Part shown: piece by piece, positions 1 through 7,674 of the stretch
How the letters are laid out: every line of letters starts with the position of its first letter
How positions within the stretch are numbered: the first letter of the stretch is position 1
DNA from: Bacteroidales bacterium
Lineage (GTDB): Bacteria > Bacteroidota > Bacteroidia > Bacteroidales > UBA4417
Length of the DNA: 13,277 bases
Assembly: GCA_025350385.1 (NCBI GenBank)
Contig: JANXXZ010000393.1
Location: 1-13,277, forward strand
Direction of reading: 5' to 3'
Translations under genes and position numbers: made by a program
Notes under the pieces: generated by a model
The model's database searches: none
Told to the model about the DNA's origin: nothing
What the model saw: the letters and a program-made list of their open reading frames with translations, nothing else

Positions 1-624
1 GTATTTTTTTGCCAGTGCGCCTACATCCCTGAGGTTTTCAAGCGAAACAGGCTGCCCTCCCGAAGAATTACAAGTAATGGTAATAATTATGAAGGGTATC
101 TGCTTTCTTGGATATTTCTTTAAGACATCTTCCAGTTTCCGGAGGTCAACATTTCCCTTAAAAGGATGCTCAATTGTAGTGTCAAAGGCTTCATCAATGG
201 TGCAGTCCACAGCATGGGCCTTCCGGAATTCGATATGTCCTTTGGTAGTATCGAAATGAGAGTTCCCGGGAACAATGTCTCCTTCTTTAACCAGCACGCT
301 GAAAAGTACATTCTCAGCAGCCCTGCCCTGGTGGGTTGGAAGGAAATATTCAAAGCCGAAGATATCCTTAATTGCTGATTTGAGTTTAAAATAGGATAAA
401 GACCCGGCGTAACTTTCGTCACCCAGCATAATCTCAGCCCATTGCCGGTCGCTCATCGCTCCAGTCCCGGAATCAGTAAGCAGGTCAATATAGACTTGTT
501 CGCTACGAAGGTTGAAAAGATTATATCCTGCTTCAGTAATCCAGGTTTCACATTCAGTACGGGTACTCCGCCTGATTGTTTCAACCATCTTCATTTTATA
601 GGGTTCTGCAAAAGGTAATTCCAT
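1..624 (-). CDS. tnaA: Tryptophanase / beta-eliminating lyase, N-terminal 208 codons (runs off window)
   Basis: This is a PLP-dependent beta-eliminating lyase that splits L-tryptophan to indole, pyruvate and ammonia in the cytoplasm; the sister enzyme, tyrosine phenol-lyase, yields phenol. The minus-strand frame is open from the ATG at 624 to the window edge, about 45% of the usual 455-470 residues. It begins MELPFAEPYKMK and carries the family blocks IDLLTDSGTGAMSD (residues 46-59), GDESYAGS (68-75, with the catalytic Tyr at 72), PTHQGR (96-101, PLP-phosphate contact), GNSHFDTTKGH and SSGGQPVS. The DTTKGH and KRTT-like N-terminal style resemble Bacteroides tryptophanases as I remember them more than tyrosine phenol-lyase. 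The residues that best separate the two enzymes and the PLP lysine lie outside the window. It is divergent from the lipoprotein gene at 882 and has its own promoter-like sequence about 155 nt upstream. Family call is firm; substrate is likely but unproven. Confidence 0.87.
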   Translation of the reverse strand, partial: MELPFAEPYKMKMVETIRRSTRTECETWITEAGYNLFNLRSEQVYIDLLTDSGTGAMSDRQWAEIMLGDESYAGSLSYFKLKSAIKDIFGFEYFLPTHQGRAAENVLFSVLVKEGDIVPGNSHFDTTKGHIEFRKAHAVDCTIDEAFDTTIEHPFKGNVDLRKLEDVLKKYPRKQIPFIIITITCNSSGGQPVSLENLRDVGALAKKY

Positions 625-779
625 GTCAGATACTATTTGTACTATTAATCATTAAAACGAGGATTGAGATCAATATAAAAAAATACACCTGAAGCAATCA
701 CGCTCCTTGATGTTTCTGAATATTAACTTTCTTGAACTTAACCGGATCTTCTGATGCATAACGGGGAAATGACCGGCGC

Positions 780-809
780 CAAATATACATTATTTTGATA
801 AAAAACAAA
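780..809 (-). promoter_or_regulatory. Probable Bacteroidota-type promoter of tnaA
   Basis: Read on the minus strand, 787-780 is TATATTTG, a full match to the Bacteroidota -7 consensus TAnnTTTG. TTTG at 809-806 lies 18 nt upstream of it, as expected for the -33 element. Transcription would start near 775, leaving a leader of roughly 150 nt before the ATG at 624. I saw no clear hairpin or leader peptide in that leader. The motif match is direct; use as a promoter is inferred. Confidence 0.6.
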
Positions 810-881
810 AAATGACGATTTTTGCATAAAGTCCTGACATTAGCTATTTCTTAAATCTTCCTCCTATATACCTACACCAAC

Positions 882-2270
882 ATGAGCATTCAAAATATTC
901 AGATTCTGTCAGCGGTCCTGATTTTTACCTTGCTACAAGGTTGTTTTTCAGGACAAAAAGATGCCTCTAACCCGGCGAAAGAAGTTAAGCCAGGCGAAAT
1001 AACCCACTCTGTTACATGTTTAGCCGATACATTACAAAAATATTCTCTTTTTATCCCCGCAGCATATAAAAGTGATACAAGATGGCCGCTAATTATCTGT
1101 TTTGATTCGCACGCAGATGGCCTGCTACCTGTAAATCTTTTCATGGATGAGGCTTCAAAGACCGGTTTCATCATTGCCGGTTCCAACAATTCGAAAAACG
1201 GTATGCCTATGGACGAAACTACGGCTATCTTCATGAAGATTTTGGCTGATATAAAGGAACGATTAAATATTGATGAAGCTTCAGTATATGCTATTGGATT
1301 TTCAGGAGGTTCGCGCGTGGCCGGCGCTGCAGCCATTACCGAGGGTACTATTGCAGGTGTCGTAGGATGCGGAGCCGGTTTGCCAAATATCAACCAACAA
1401 CCCAGGTCACCCTTTAGTTATCTTGCTGTAGCCGGAACACAGGATTTCAATTATACCGAAATGAGGCAATTAAACAACGCCCTCGAAAAAGCAGGCTTCG
1501 TCCACCATTTCCTGGATTTTGAAGGAATTCATCAATGGCCTCCAAAACAAGTCGTTCCGGATATTTTCACCTGGCTCACATTTGACAGGATGCGAAAAGG
1601 AACTAAACCAGCCGACCGGAATATTATTAATTCATTTATCGACCTGAAATCCAAAAAGGCTGAACAACTTGGGAAAATCGGTGACAAATATGCCCAGCAA
1701 CAGGTTTATGTGATGATGAGGGATTATTTGCAGGGATTGACGGATATAGCCCCCCTGGATGGAGAGATTGCCAATCTTGATAAGGATACTGCCGTCATCA
1801 GACTAAAAGCTGCACAGGAAGCACTCTTTCAGAAGGAAAGTTCCCTCCAATCTTCTTATTCAGGTGAACTGCAGAAAAAAGACGTAAAATGGTGGTTAAA
1901 TGAAGCCGCAAAACTTCATTCACTCGGTGGCCGAAAACCCCCTAATGATGAGACCAGTATGTATAAACGGGTACTCGGTTATTTGAGCTTGAATTCATAC
2001 ATGCTTTCAAATTCAGCGTTAAAGCAGGATGACCTGACAAATGCTTCAAAATTTATTGAGATATACAGGCTGGTAGATCCTTCAAATTCTGAGCATTGTT
2101 ACATGGCAGCAACTGTGTGTATAAAACAAGGCAAACCTGATGAAGCAGTTGAAAATCTTTATAAGGCTGTTGTACTTGGCTTCAAAGATTTTACGAGGCT
2201 CAAATCAGATCCGGCATTTCAGTCAATTCATTCAAATCAGCGCTTTGATAGCCTTGTGAAAGGGCACTAA
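882..2270 (+). CDS. Lipoprotein with serine alpha/beta-hydrolase domain and TPR-like C-terminus
   Basis: The protein (462 aa) starts with a lipoprotein signal peptide: a hydrophobic stretch at residues 8-19, lipobox LLQGC and lipid-bearing Cys21. It is therefore probably anchored in the outer or inner membrane envelope. Residues about 50-235 look like an esterase / PHB-depolymerase-like alpha/beta hydrolase: the strand WPLIICFDSHADG (68-80), a nucleophile elbow GFSGGSR with Ser141, a candidate acid Asp188 in AGTQDFN, and a candidate base His217 in EGIHQWPP. All three triad candidates are present and in order. Residues about 250-462 are mostly helical. The end resembles tetratricopeptide repeats (AATVCIKQGKPDEAVENLYKA) followed by the closing block LKSDPAFQSIHSNQRFDSL often found after TPRs. 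Substrate is unknown. It is flanked by non-coding gaps, so is probably transcribed alone. Confidence 0.82.
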   Translation: MSIQNIQILSAVLIFTLLQGCFSGQKDASNPAKEVKPGEITHSVTCLADTLQKYSLFIPAAYKSDTRWPLIICFDSHADGLLPVNLFMDEASKTGFIIAGSNNSKNGMPMDETTAIFMKILADIKERLNIDEASVYAIGFSGGSRVAGAAAITEGTIAGVVGCGAGLPNINQQPRSPFSYLAVAGTQDFNYTEMRQLNNALEKAGFVHHFLDFEGIHQWPPKQVVPDIFTWLTFDRMRKGTKPADRNIINSFIDLKSKKAEQLGKIGDKYAQQQVYVMMRDYLQGLTDIAPLDGEIANLDKDTAVIRLKAAQEALFQKESSLQSSYSGELQKKDVKWWLNEAAKLHSLGGRKPPNDETSMYKRVLGYLSLNSYMLSNSALKQDDLTNASKFIEIYRLVDPSNSEHCYMAATVCIKQGKPDEAVENLYKAVVLGFKDFTRLKSDPAFQSIHSNQRFDSLVKGH

Positions 2271-2454
2271 CCTCATCTATCTGCATTTCTGTGTAACTTT
2301 TTAATATGTTGCTCGTCTTAGGAATTAGCAAATTTCCTGACTTGTGCTGCTTTTATTCCCTCTTATACTATTTTCCCTGCCCGTTTCTCTGTAAAACAAT
2401 TCTATTCCCAACTACAGGTTCGAATAATTCAACCCTGGTCAATCTTACAAAGTG

Positions 2455-3264
2455 ATGAATAACTGTATACACCGAACCATATTCCTTTTGTCATTTGTAT
2501 CTTGTTCCTTTGTATTAATTCCTGCATGTAATAATCAGAAGTGCACTGACGGTAATAATCAAACCATTTCTCAGATCAGGCATATAGAGAGTGGGTTTAA
2601 CGAAATTTCCCTTTCCTCCGGTTTTACTGTTTACGTCAAATCTTCTCAGAAGGACAGCATTACTGTTCAGGCCGAATCGAATCTCATGAAGGATATTATT
2701 ACCGAAATTAAAGGTAACAGGCTTGAAATTCGCGCATTGAACAATACCTGCCTGAATCCCAGTAAGCCGGTCGTAATTAATGTTTATGCAAAAAATATCA
2801 ACCTGTTCGAAGTATCAGGCTCGGGATATATCCAAACTCATAGTATGATTAGTCCTAGGTTGTGCTTAAATGTATCAGGTTCCGGAACTATAAAGGCTGA
2901 TTCGCATGTTAATTGTCTGGAAGCAACTGTTTCAGGTTCCGGCAATATTGAATTATGGGGGAAATCGGTCAGCAGCAACATGGCGATATCCGGTTCAGGT
3001 AATATTAATGCATACGGGCTAAACCAGGATAGCTGTGCAGCTGTTTTATCAGGTTCTGGAAATCTGTATGTTTATGCGAAGAAAACACTTGATGTAAGCA
3101 TTTCAGGAAGTGGATCCGTTTATTACAAAGGAAATCCATCTGTGAATATGCATATTTCAGGATCGGGTAAGGTAATTTCTCTAAAATCAGTCGGAGATCA
3201 GGGCTATTATTACAGCGGCAGCGTGAATACTAATCTTTCAAAGTCAGTATTTTTTATTTATTGA
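2455..3264 (+). CDS. Lipoprotein with GIN (DUF2807) adhesin-head-like repeat domain
   Basis: The product is 269 aa from the ATG at 2455; a GTG codon directly before it is in frame but adds nothing. Residues 8-24 form a hydrophobic signal sequence ending in the lipobox LIPAC, with Cys25 as lipid anchor, so it is an envelope or surface lipoprotein. Residues about 45-250 match the 'putative auto-transporter adhesin, head GIN domain' family common in Bacteroidota: an opening block GFNEISLSSGFTVYV, then seven SGSG turns starting at residues 121, 141, 160, 179, 199, 217 and 235. The 18-20 residue spacing is what a right-handed beta-helix or stacked beta-roll would give. The molecular role of this family is not established. 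The hydrophobic tail ending FFIY is unlike a known sorting domain. No partner is evident from the neighbours. Confidence 0.85.
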   Translation: MNNCIHRTIFLLSFVSCSFVLIPACNNQKCTDGNNQTISQIRHIESGFNEISLSSGFTVYVKSSQKDSITVQAESNLMKDIITEIKGNRLEIRALNNTCLNPSKPVVINVYAKNINLFEVSGSGYIQTHSMISPRLCLNVSGSGTIKADSHVNCLEATVSGSGNIELWGKSVSSNMAISGSGNINAYGLNQDSCAAVLSGSGNLYVYAKKTLDVSISGSGSVYYKGNPSVNMHISGSGKVISLKSVGDQGYYYSGSVNTNLSKSVFFIY

Positions 3265-3483
3265 TTCGTTCATATACAGAAGTTTAAGTCATTTTATAAG
3301 CTGAATTTTACAGGAATGAATTATAATTGAACGAATAGTTACTGCGAACTTGGCAATGCCCTAATTCATTAAATCAACCTTTTATAAATCAATAATTTAT
3401 CCTGTTTCATAAACTCTATTTCATTCTTTAGTTCAAACAAGTATTCAAACAGATTTATTAAAATACAATTCCTAAAAAGCTGG

Positions 3484-3499
3484 TTTCTTTGTACTTTCG
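3484..3499 (+). promoter_or_regulatory. Possible -7 promoter region of the M64 peptidase gene
   Basis: Two overlapping near-matches to TAnnTTTG lie 30-45 nt before the start codon: TTTCTTTG at 3484-3491 and TACTTTCG at 3492-3499, each one base off the constrained positions. No clear TTTG is found at the expected -33 distance, so this is only a weak assignment. Confidence 0.3.
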
Positions 3500-3528
3500 C
3501 CGGTTAAATCCAGACTCAGAAAAAACAA

Positions 3529-4797
3529 ATGAAAAACATCCTCCTGCTTTCAATCCTGTTGGCCGGTTTAACCGCCAATGCTGCCTTTAACGACTGGTTC
3601 CTTCTAAAAACCCTCCGGATCGACTACTATCATTCTGGTGATTATAAAAGCGAATCGTATGCAATTGATGAGTTGAAAAGCGAGCCATTCTGGGGAGGAT
3701 CCAGGAATTACCTCATTGATACCCTGAACGAAGGTGAATACTATTTCAAGGTTTTTGATGCAGCGAGTAATACCCTCATATACAGCCACGGCTATTGCAC
3801 CTTGTTTGATGAATGGCAATGTACAGATGAAGCACGCAAAACCCGGCGGAGCTTTAATGAATCGTTAGTTCTGCCTTTCCCTAAGAAAGATGTCAGGATT
3901 GAGTTTTACAGCCGTTCAAAAAAAGGTATTTATGAAAAAATGTTCGAATATTTAGTAAATGTCAACAGCTACTTCATCAGCCCCGAACGGCGGTTGGTGT
4001 TTCCAACCTACGACGCATTAATATCCGGGGATCCGGAGGTTAAAATTGACATTGTTATCCTGCCTGAAGGTTATACGGCCGAGGAGATGGTCAAGTTTAA
4101 ATCGGATGTTGACAAATTCTCAAAGGAATTGTTTAATTATGCTCCTTACTCCGAAAACCGCGAGAAATTCAACATCAGGGCTGTGCTGGCACCATCAGTC
4201 GAAACAGGGACTGATATTCCCGCAGATGATATCTGGAAAAAGACAATCCTTAATACCGCATTCTACACTTTTAACTCGGAACGATACCTCATGACGTATG
4301 ATAACAAGAGTGTCCGCGACCTTGCTGCTAATGCGCCCTATGACCAGATTTATATCCTGGTGAACAGCAATAAATATGGAGGCGGTTCCATTTACAATTT
4401 TTACAGTACTTCAGTGAATAGCAATACATCATCAGCAAAAATATTCGTTCATGAGTTTGGACATGGGTTTGCCGGTCTTGCGGATGAGTATGATGATGGC
4501 TCAACCTCATTCAATGAAATGTATCCGCTGGATATTGAACCCTGGGAGCATAATCTCACCACACTGCAGGATTTTGACAGGAAATGGAAAAGTATGCTTC
4601 CAACCGGCACTCAGATACCAACTCCGAAAGACAAGGAGAATCCATTAAAATTGGGAGTTTACGAAGGAGGAGGCTATGTTGCAAAAGGAATCTACCGACC
4701 AACAACTGACTGCCTAATGAATACCTTTGCAGGCAAAGAATTCTGCCCGGTCTGTAAACGCGCAATTCAACAAATGATAAAATACTACACATATTAA
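3529..4797 (+). CDS. Secreted M64-family zinc metallopeptidase (IgA-peptidase M64 type)
   Basis: This 422-aa protein has an N-terminal signal peptide (MKNILLLSILLAGLTANA, probable cleavage after Ala18) with no lipobox cysteine, so it is periplasmic or secreted. Residues about 25-150 resemble the beta-sandwich N-terminal domain of M64 peptidases. Residues about 170-420 are the catalytic domain, opening with VKIDIVILPEGYT. The zinc site is HEFGHGFAGLADEY at 308-321: His308 and His312 as ligands, Glu309 as base, and Asp319 as the likely third ligand typical of this family. DCLMNT (394-399) supplies the probable Met-turn, followed by a CPVC pair (406-409). All expected catalytic residues are present, so it should be active. 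The family is named for a Clostridium IgA protease, but gut and environmental Bacteroidota homologues have unknown substrates. A terminator-like hairpin follows the stop. Confidence 0.88.
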   Translation: MKNILLLSILLAGLTANAAFNDWFLLKTLRIDYYHSGDYKSESYAIDELKSEPFWGGSRNYLIDTLNEGEYYFKVFDAASNTLIYSHGYCTLFDEWQCTDEARKTRRSFNESLVLPFPKKDVRIEFYSRSKKGIYEKMFEYLVNVNSYFISPERRLVFPTYDALISGDPEVKIDIVILPEGYTAEEMVKFKSDVDKFSKELFNYAPYSENREKFNIRAVLAPSVETGTDIPADDIWKKTILNTAFYTFNSERYLMTYDNKSVRDLAANAPYDQIYILVNSNKYGGGSIYNFYSTSVNSNTSSAKIFVHEFGHGFAGLADEYDDGSTSFNEMYPLDIEPWEHNLTTLQDFDRKWKSMLPTGTQIPTPKDKENPLKLGVYEGGGYVAKGIYRPTTDCLMNTFAGKEFCPVCKRAIQQMIKYYTY

Positions 4798-4829
4798 TTA
4801 AAAGACTTCTAAATAACAGTAAAAGTATC

Positions 4830-4857
4830 AAATGCCTTTCGGAAATGGGAGGCATTT
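4830..4857 (+). terminator. Probable terminator hairpin after the M64 peptidase gene
   Basis: AAATGCCT (4830-4837) and AGGCATTT (4850-4857) are perfect 8-bp inverted repeats around a 12-nt loop, starting 33 nt after the stop codon. The trailing stretch ATCTAATTTT is only weakly T-rich. The placement before the separately initiated ptb gene supports a terminator role. Confidence 0.55.
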
Positions 4858-4930
4858 ATCTAATTTTGCTGTAGTATTTTATTGATAACTAATGACATTC
4901 TGATGTTATCTCATTCACAATAATAAAACC

Positions 4931-4935
4931 GGAGG
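4931..4935 (+). promoter_or_regulatory. Shine-Dalgarno sequence of ptb
   Basis: GGAGG ends 5 nt before the ATG at 4941. It is notable because nearly all other genes here (acpP, fabF, pyk, buk) lack any purine-rich ribosome-binding site, as is usual in Bacteroidota. It fixes the ptb start. Confidence 0.6.
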
Positions 4936-4940
4936 ATTAC

Positions 4941-5843
4941 ATGACCATTACAAAACTGGAACAGATTTTTGACCTGCTCAAAACAAAACCCAAAAAACGC
5001 CTGGTCGTTGCATTTGCAAATGATGCACATACAATTGAAGCAGTTCATGCCGCTGTTGAAAGAGGGATTATTGATGCCACCCTTACAGGTGATGAAACGA
5101 GTATCAGGAAGATATGCCAGGATCATGGATTTGAAGTAAGTAAATTTGAAATTGTACATGAACCGAATGAACTCAAAGCTGCCACTCTTGCTGTCAAATT
5201 AATCAATGAAGGTAAGGGCAACCTCCTGATGAAAGGTTCGCTCAGTACAGATAAATACATGCGCGCAATCTTGAAAAAAGAAATTGGCTTATGTGCGGAA
5301 GGTGCTGTGCTCAGCCATGTTACTGTTATGGAATTCCCTTCCTACCCCAGGCTGCTTACCGTATGCGATGTAGCAATCATTCCACTTCCTGATTTCAAAC
5401 AGAAGATCAAAATGATTGACTATATGGTGAAAACAGCTAAAGCCATTGGCGTTGAAAAGCCTAAAGTAGCTGTTATTGCAGCGACAGAGCAGATGCTTGC
5501 AGGAATGCCGGCTTGCGTTGATGGAGCCATGTTAGCAAAAATGAGTGACCGCGGACAAATTGAGGGTTGCGTTATTGATGGTCCTTTGAGCCTCGACTGT
5601 GCTATTGATAAGGAATCGGTTGAAATAAAAAAAGTTGGCGGTCTAGTAGCAGGGGAAGCTGATTGCCTTCTCTTCCCAAATATTGAAGCCGGGAATGTGT
5701 TTTTTAAAGCAGGATCAAAACTGGCAGGGGCTGAACTGGCTGCTTATGTTGCCGGAGCCCGCGTACCCTGCGTTCTGACTTCAAGGGGTGACAGTTCCCT
5801 CACCAAGACCTATTCTATTGCATTATCAGCTCTCATGGCATAA
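4941..5843 (+). CDS. ptb: Phosphate butyryltransferase
   Basis: This cytoplasmic enzyme exchanges CoA for phosphate on butyryl-CoA, or on branched acyl-CoA such as isobutyryl- or isovaleryl-CoA, giving the acyl-phosphate used by butyrate kinase. The 300-aa length is typical. Family blocks visible are LLMKGSLSTDKYMRAIL (95-111), the LTVCDVAIIPLPD segment (139-151), DGPLSLDCAI (213-222), LLFPNIEAGNVFFKA (243-257) and VLTSRGDSSLTK (278-289), all characteristic of the phosphate acetyl/butyryl-transferase superfamily. The following gene is butyrate kinase, which favours phosphate butyryltransferase over phosphotransacetylase. The start is supported by a strong SD. The gene closes on a small hairpin overlapping its stop codon. 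The actual acyl chain preference cannot be read from sequence. Confidence 0.92.
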   Translation: MTITKLEQIFDLLKTKPKKRLVVAFANDAHTIEAVHAAVERGIIDATLTGDETSIRKICQDHGFEVSKFEIVHEPNELKAATLAVKLINEGKGNLLMKGSLSTDKYMRAILKKEIGLCAEGAVLSHVTVMEFPSYPRLLTVCDVAIIPLPDFKQKIKMIDYMVKTAKAIGVEKPKVAVIAATEQMLAGMPACVDGAMLAKMSDRGQIEGCVIDGPLSLDCAIDKESVEIKKVGGLVAGEADCLLFPNIEAGNVFFKAGSKLAGAELAAYVAGARVPCVLTSRGDSSLTKTYSIALSALMA

Positions 5844-5851
5844 AAGCCATG
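5834..5851 (+). repeat. Stem-loop overlapping the ptb stop codon
   Basis: CATGGC (5834-5839) and GCCATG (5846-5851) form a perfect 6-bp stem around ATAAAA, extendable by one T-G pair. The ptb stop TAA (5841-5843) sits in the loop. No T-run follows, so it is not a standard terminator. It could mark the mRNA for processing between ptb and buk. Confidence 0.4.
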
Positions 5852-5992
5852 GTTGCATTGAGATAGTTAATGGGAATAGCATTGCTGATACTATTGATGA
5901 AGAAATATTTTTCTGCATTTGCATAGCTATCTTTAACAACCGTTGCTACCTGCATCTCTTTTTTCCATTAGTGCCTAATTTGTTAACTCTCT

Positions 5993-7069
5993 ATGGAAGA
6001 TTTCCGCATTCTCGCGATAAATCCCGGGTCAACTTCAACAAAAATTGCAGTATACCAGAATGAGAACCCTGTTTTTGTAAAAAATATTACTCACCCAAGC
6101 GAAGAAATTGCCCAATTTGAGCATGTTGCCGATCAATTTCACTTCCGTAAAGAGATCATTTACAAAGAACTGGAAGATGCGGAAATACAGCTTGACAAAA
6201 TTCAGGCTGTAGTGGGGCGTGGGGGGATGCTAAAACCAATCTCGTCTGGTGTTTACCTGGTTAACGAAGCAATGAAGCATGATTTACGCGAACGACCAAT
6301 AAAGGAACATGCAAGTAACCTTGGAGGGCTGATTGCTGACGACATTGCAAGTGCTCTCCCAAATGCCAAAGCTTACATAGCCGATCCGGTTGTAGTGGAC
6401 GAACTCAATGATATAGCCAGGGTTTCAGGTCATCCCCTATTTAAAAGAATTTCGATTTTTCATGCACTAAACCAAAAATCTATTGCCCGTCAGCACGCTA
6501 AAAGTATTATGAAGCGCTATGAGGACATGAACTTAATTGTTGTTCACATGGGAGGTGGAATTACTGTTGGCGCCCATGAAAAAGGCAGGGTTATAGATGT
6601 AAACCAGGGGCTAGATGGCGAAGGGCCCTTTTCGCCGGAGCGTAGTGGAACACTTCCAACCGGGGACCTTGTAAGGTTTTGCTTCAGCGGGCAATATGCC
6701 GAATCAGAGATTATCAAAATGGTCGTCGGAGCTGGTGGAATTGTAGCTCACCTCGGGACCAATAATGTTTACGATGCCGAACAACGAGCGCAGAACGGGG
6801 ATGAAAAAGCAAGATTTATACTTGAAGCACTTGCCTACCAGGTTGCCAAATCAATCGGCTCAATGGTGCCGGTGCTGAGAGGGCAAGTAGACGCGATACT
6901 CCTGACCGGAGGAGTAGCCCACAGCAAGTGGATTACAAACATGATTATTGAAAGGGTGTATCGCTTTGCTCCGGTGTATATCTATCCGGGAGAGGACGAA
7001 ATGCGGGCACTTGCGTTGAACGGATTGATGGTACTGAAAGGTGAAATCGAGCCGAAGGAATATGTTTAA
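5993..7069 (+). CDS. buk: Butyrate kinase
   Basis: A cytoplasmic ASKHA-fold kinase that transfers phosphate from butyryl-phosphate (or a branched acyl-phosphate) to ADP, making ATP and free acid in the last step of acid fermentation. The length of 358 aa is normal. It shows the acetokinase-family signature LAINPGSTSTKIAVY (7-21), VVGRGGML (73-80), DPVVVDEL (131-138), FHALNQKSIAR (156-166), VVHMGGGITVGAH (183-195), GPFSPERSGTLPTGDLV (211-227) and ILLTGGVAHS (302-311), all in the family order. It lies 149 nt downstream of ptb on the same strand, so the two probably function as a pair, though the long gap leaves room for separate control. Its stop codon overlaps that of the convergent purN gene. 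Confidence 0.94.
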   Translation: MEDFRILAINPGSTSTKIAVYQNENPVFVKNITHPSEEIAQFEHVADQFHFRKEIIYKELEDAEIQLDKIQAVVGRGGMLKPISSGVYLVNEAMKHDLRERPIKEHASNLGGLIADDIASALPNAKAYIADPVVVDELNDIARVSGHPLFKRISIFHALNQKSIARQHAKSIMKRYEDMNLIVVHMGGGITVGAHEKGRVIDVNQGLDGEGPFSPERSGTLPTGDLVRFCFSGQYAESEIIKMVVGAGGIVAHLGTNNVYDAEQRAQNGDEKARFILEALAYQVAKSIGSMVPVLRGQVDAILLTGGVAHSKWITNMIIERVYRFAPVYIYPGEDEMRALALNGLMVLKGEIEPKEYV

Positions 7070-7674
7070 ATGGTATTTCGAGAAGTATCTCTTCTCTTTT
7101 TTGATCTTATCAGATCACTTATCACCACAGGGAAGTATTTATACTCCAGTTCATGAATCTTGGCAGCCAGCGATTCAGGAGTATCGGTTTCAGTTAAGGT
7201 ACATTTAGCCTGGAAAATTACCTGACCCTCATCGTACTGTTCATTCACATAATGGATAGTTATGCCGCTTTCAGTGTCATGACTGGCAATTACCGCTTCG
7301 TGAACTTTTGCCCCGTACATGCCCTTTCCCCCGTATTTGGGCAGTAGTGCAGGATGGATATTTATAATCCGGTTTGGAAATGATTTCAACAGGTAAGCCG
7401 GAATTAACCAGAGAAATCCTGCCAGGACGATCCAATCCACTTTTCTTTCCCTCAAATCAACCAATATATCTGAAGTATTATAAAAACTCTCCCTATCGAA
7501 CAAGATTGCCTGTATACCTAATAATCTTGCTCTCTCTAACACATAAGATGCAGAACTATTACAATATATTGCCGAAATCTCGAGAATGCCTTTGCCTGCA
7601 AAGTATTCAGCAATCCGTTGGGCGTTGCTGCCGCTACCTGAAGCAAATATTGCAATCCGGGAAACTGGTTTCAT
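7066..7674 (-). CDS. purN: Phosphoribosylglycinamide formyltransferase
   Basis: The enzyme transfers a formyl group from 10-formyl-tetrahydrofolate to GAR, the third step of de novo purine synthesis, in the cytoplasm. The 202-aa length fits PurN. Visible elements are the phosphate-binding IAIFASGSGSN (7-17), VLAGFLWLIP (83-92), the catalytic block INIHPALLPKYGGKGMYG with Asn105 and His107, and Asp148 in YDEG, which together give the Asn/His/Asp set of GAR transformylases. ESGITIHYV before the Asp is also typical. It runs opposite to its neighbours, convergent with buk, and is divergent from acpP across a 287-nt gap; purN upstream of acpP is a familiar Bacteroidota arrangement. The C-terminal tail (RSKKRRDTSRNTI) is basic and probably unstructured. 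Confidence 0.94.
   Translation of the reverse strand: MKPVSRIAIFASGSGSNAQRIAEYFAGKGILEISAIYCNSSASYVLERARLLGIQAILFDRESFYNTSDILVDLRERKVDWIVLAGFLWLIPAYLLKSFPNRIINIHPALLPKYGGKGMYGAKVHEAVIASHDTESGITIHYVNEQYDEGQVIFQAKCTLTETDTPESLAAKIHELEYKYFPVVISDLIRSKKRRDTSRNTI

Noticed and set aside
899..1393. A 164-codon minus-strand ORF inside the hydrolase lipoprotein gene.
   Set aside because: It mirrors a well-supported plus-strand gene and has no recognisable motif.
2319..2339. A small AGGAA/TTCCT hairpin after the hydrolase lipoprotein gene.
   Set aside because: The stem is short and AT-rich without a T-run; not convincing as a terminator.
5788..6063. A 91-codon ORF bridging the ptb-buk gap.
   Set aside because: It overlaps the ends of two firm genes out of frame and has no family features; the gap is better read as regulatory.
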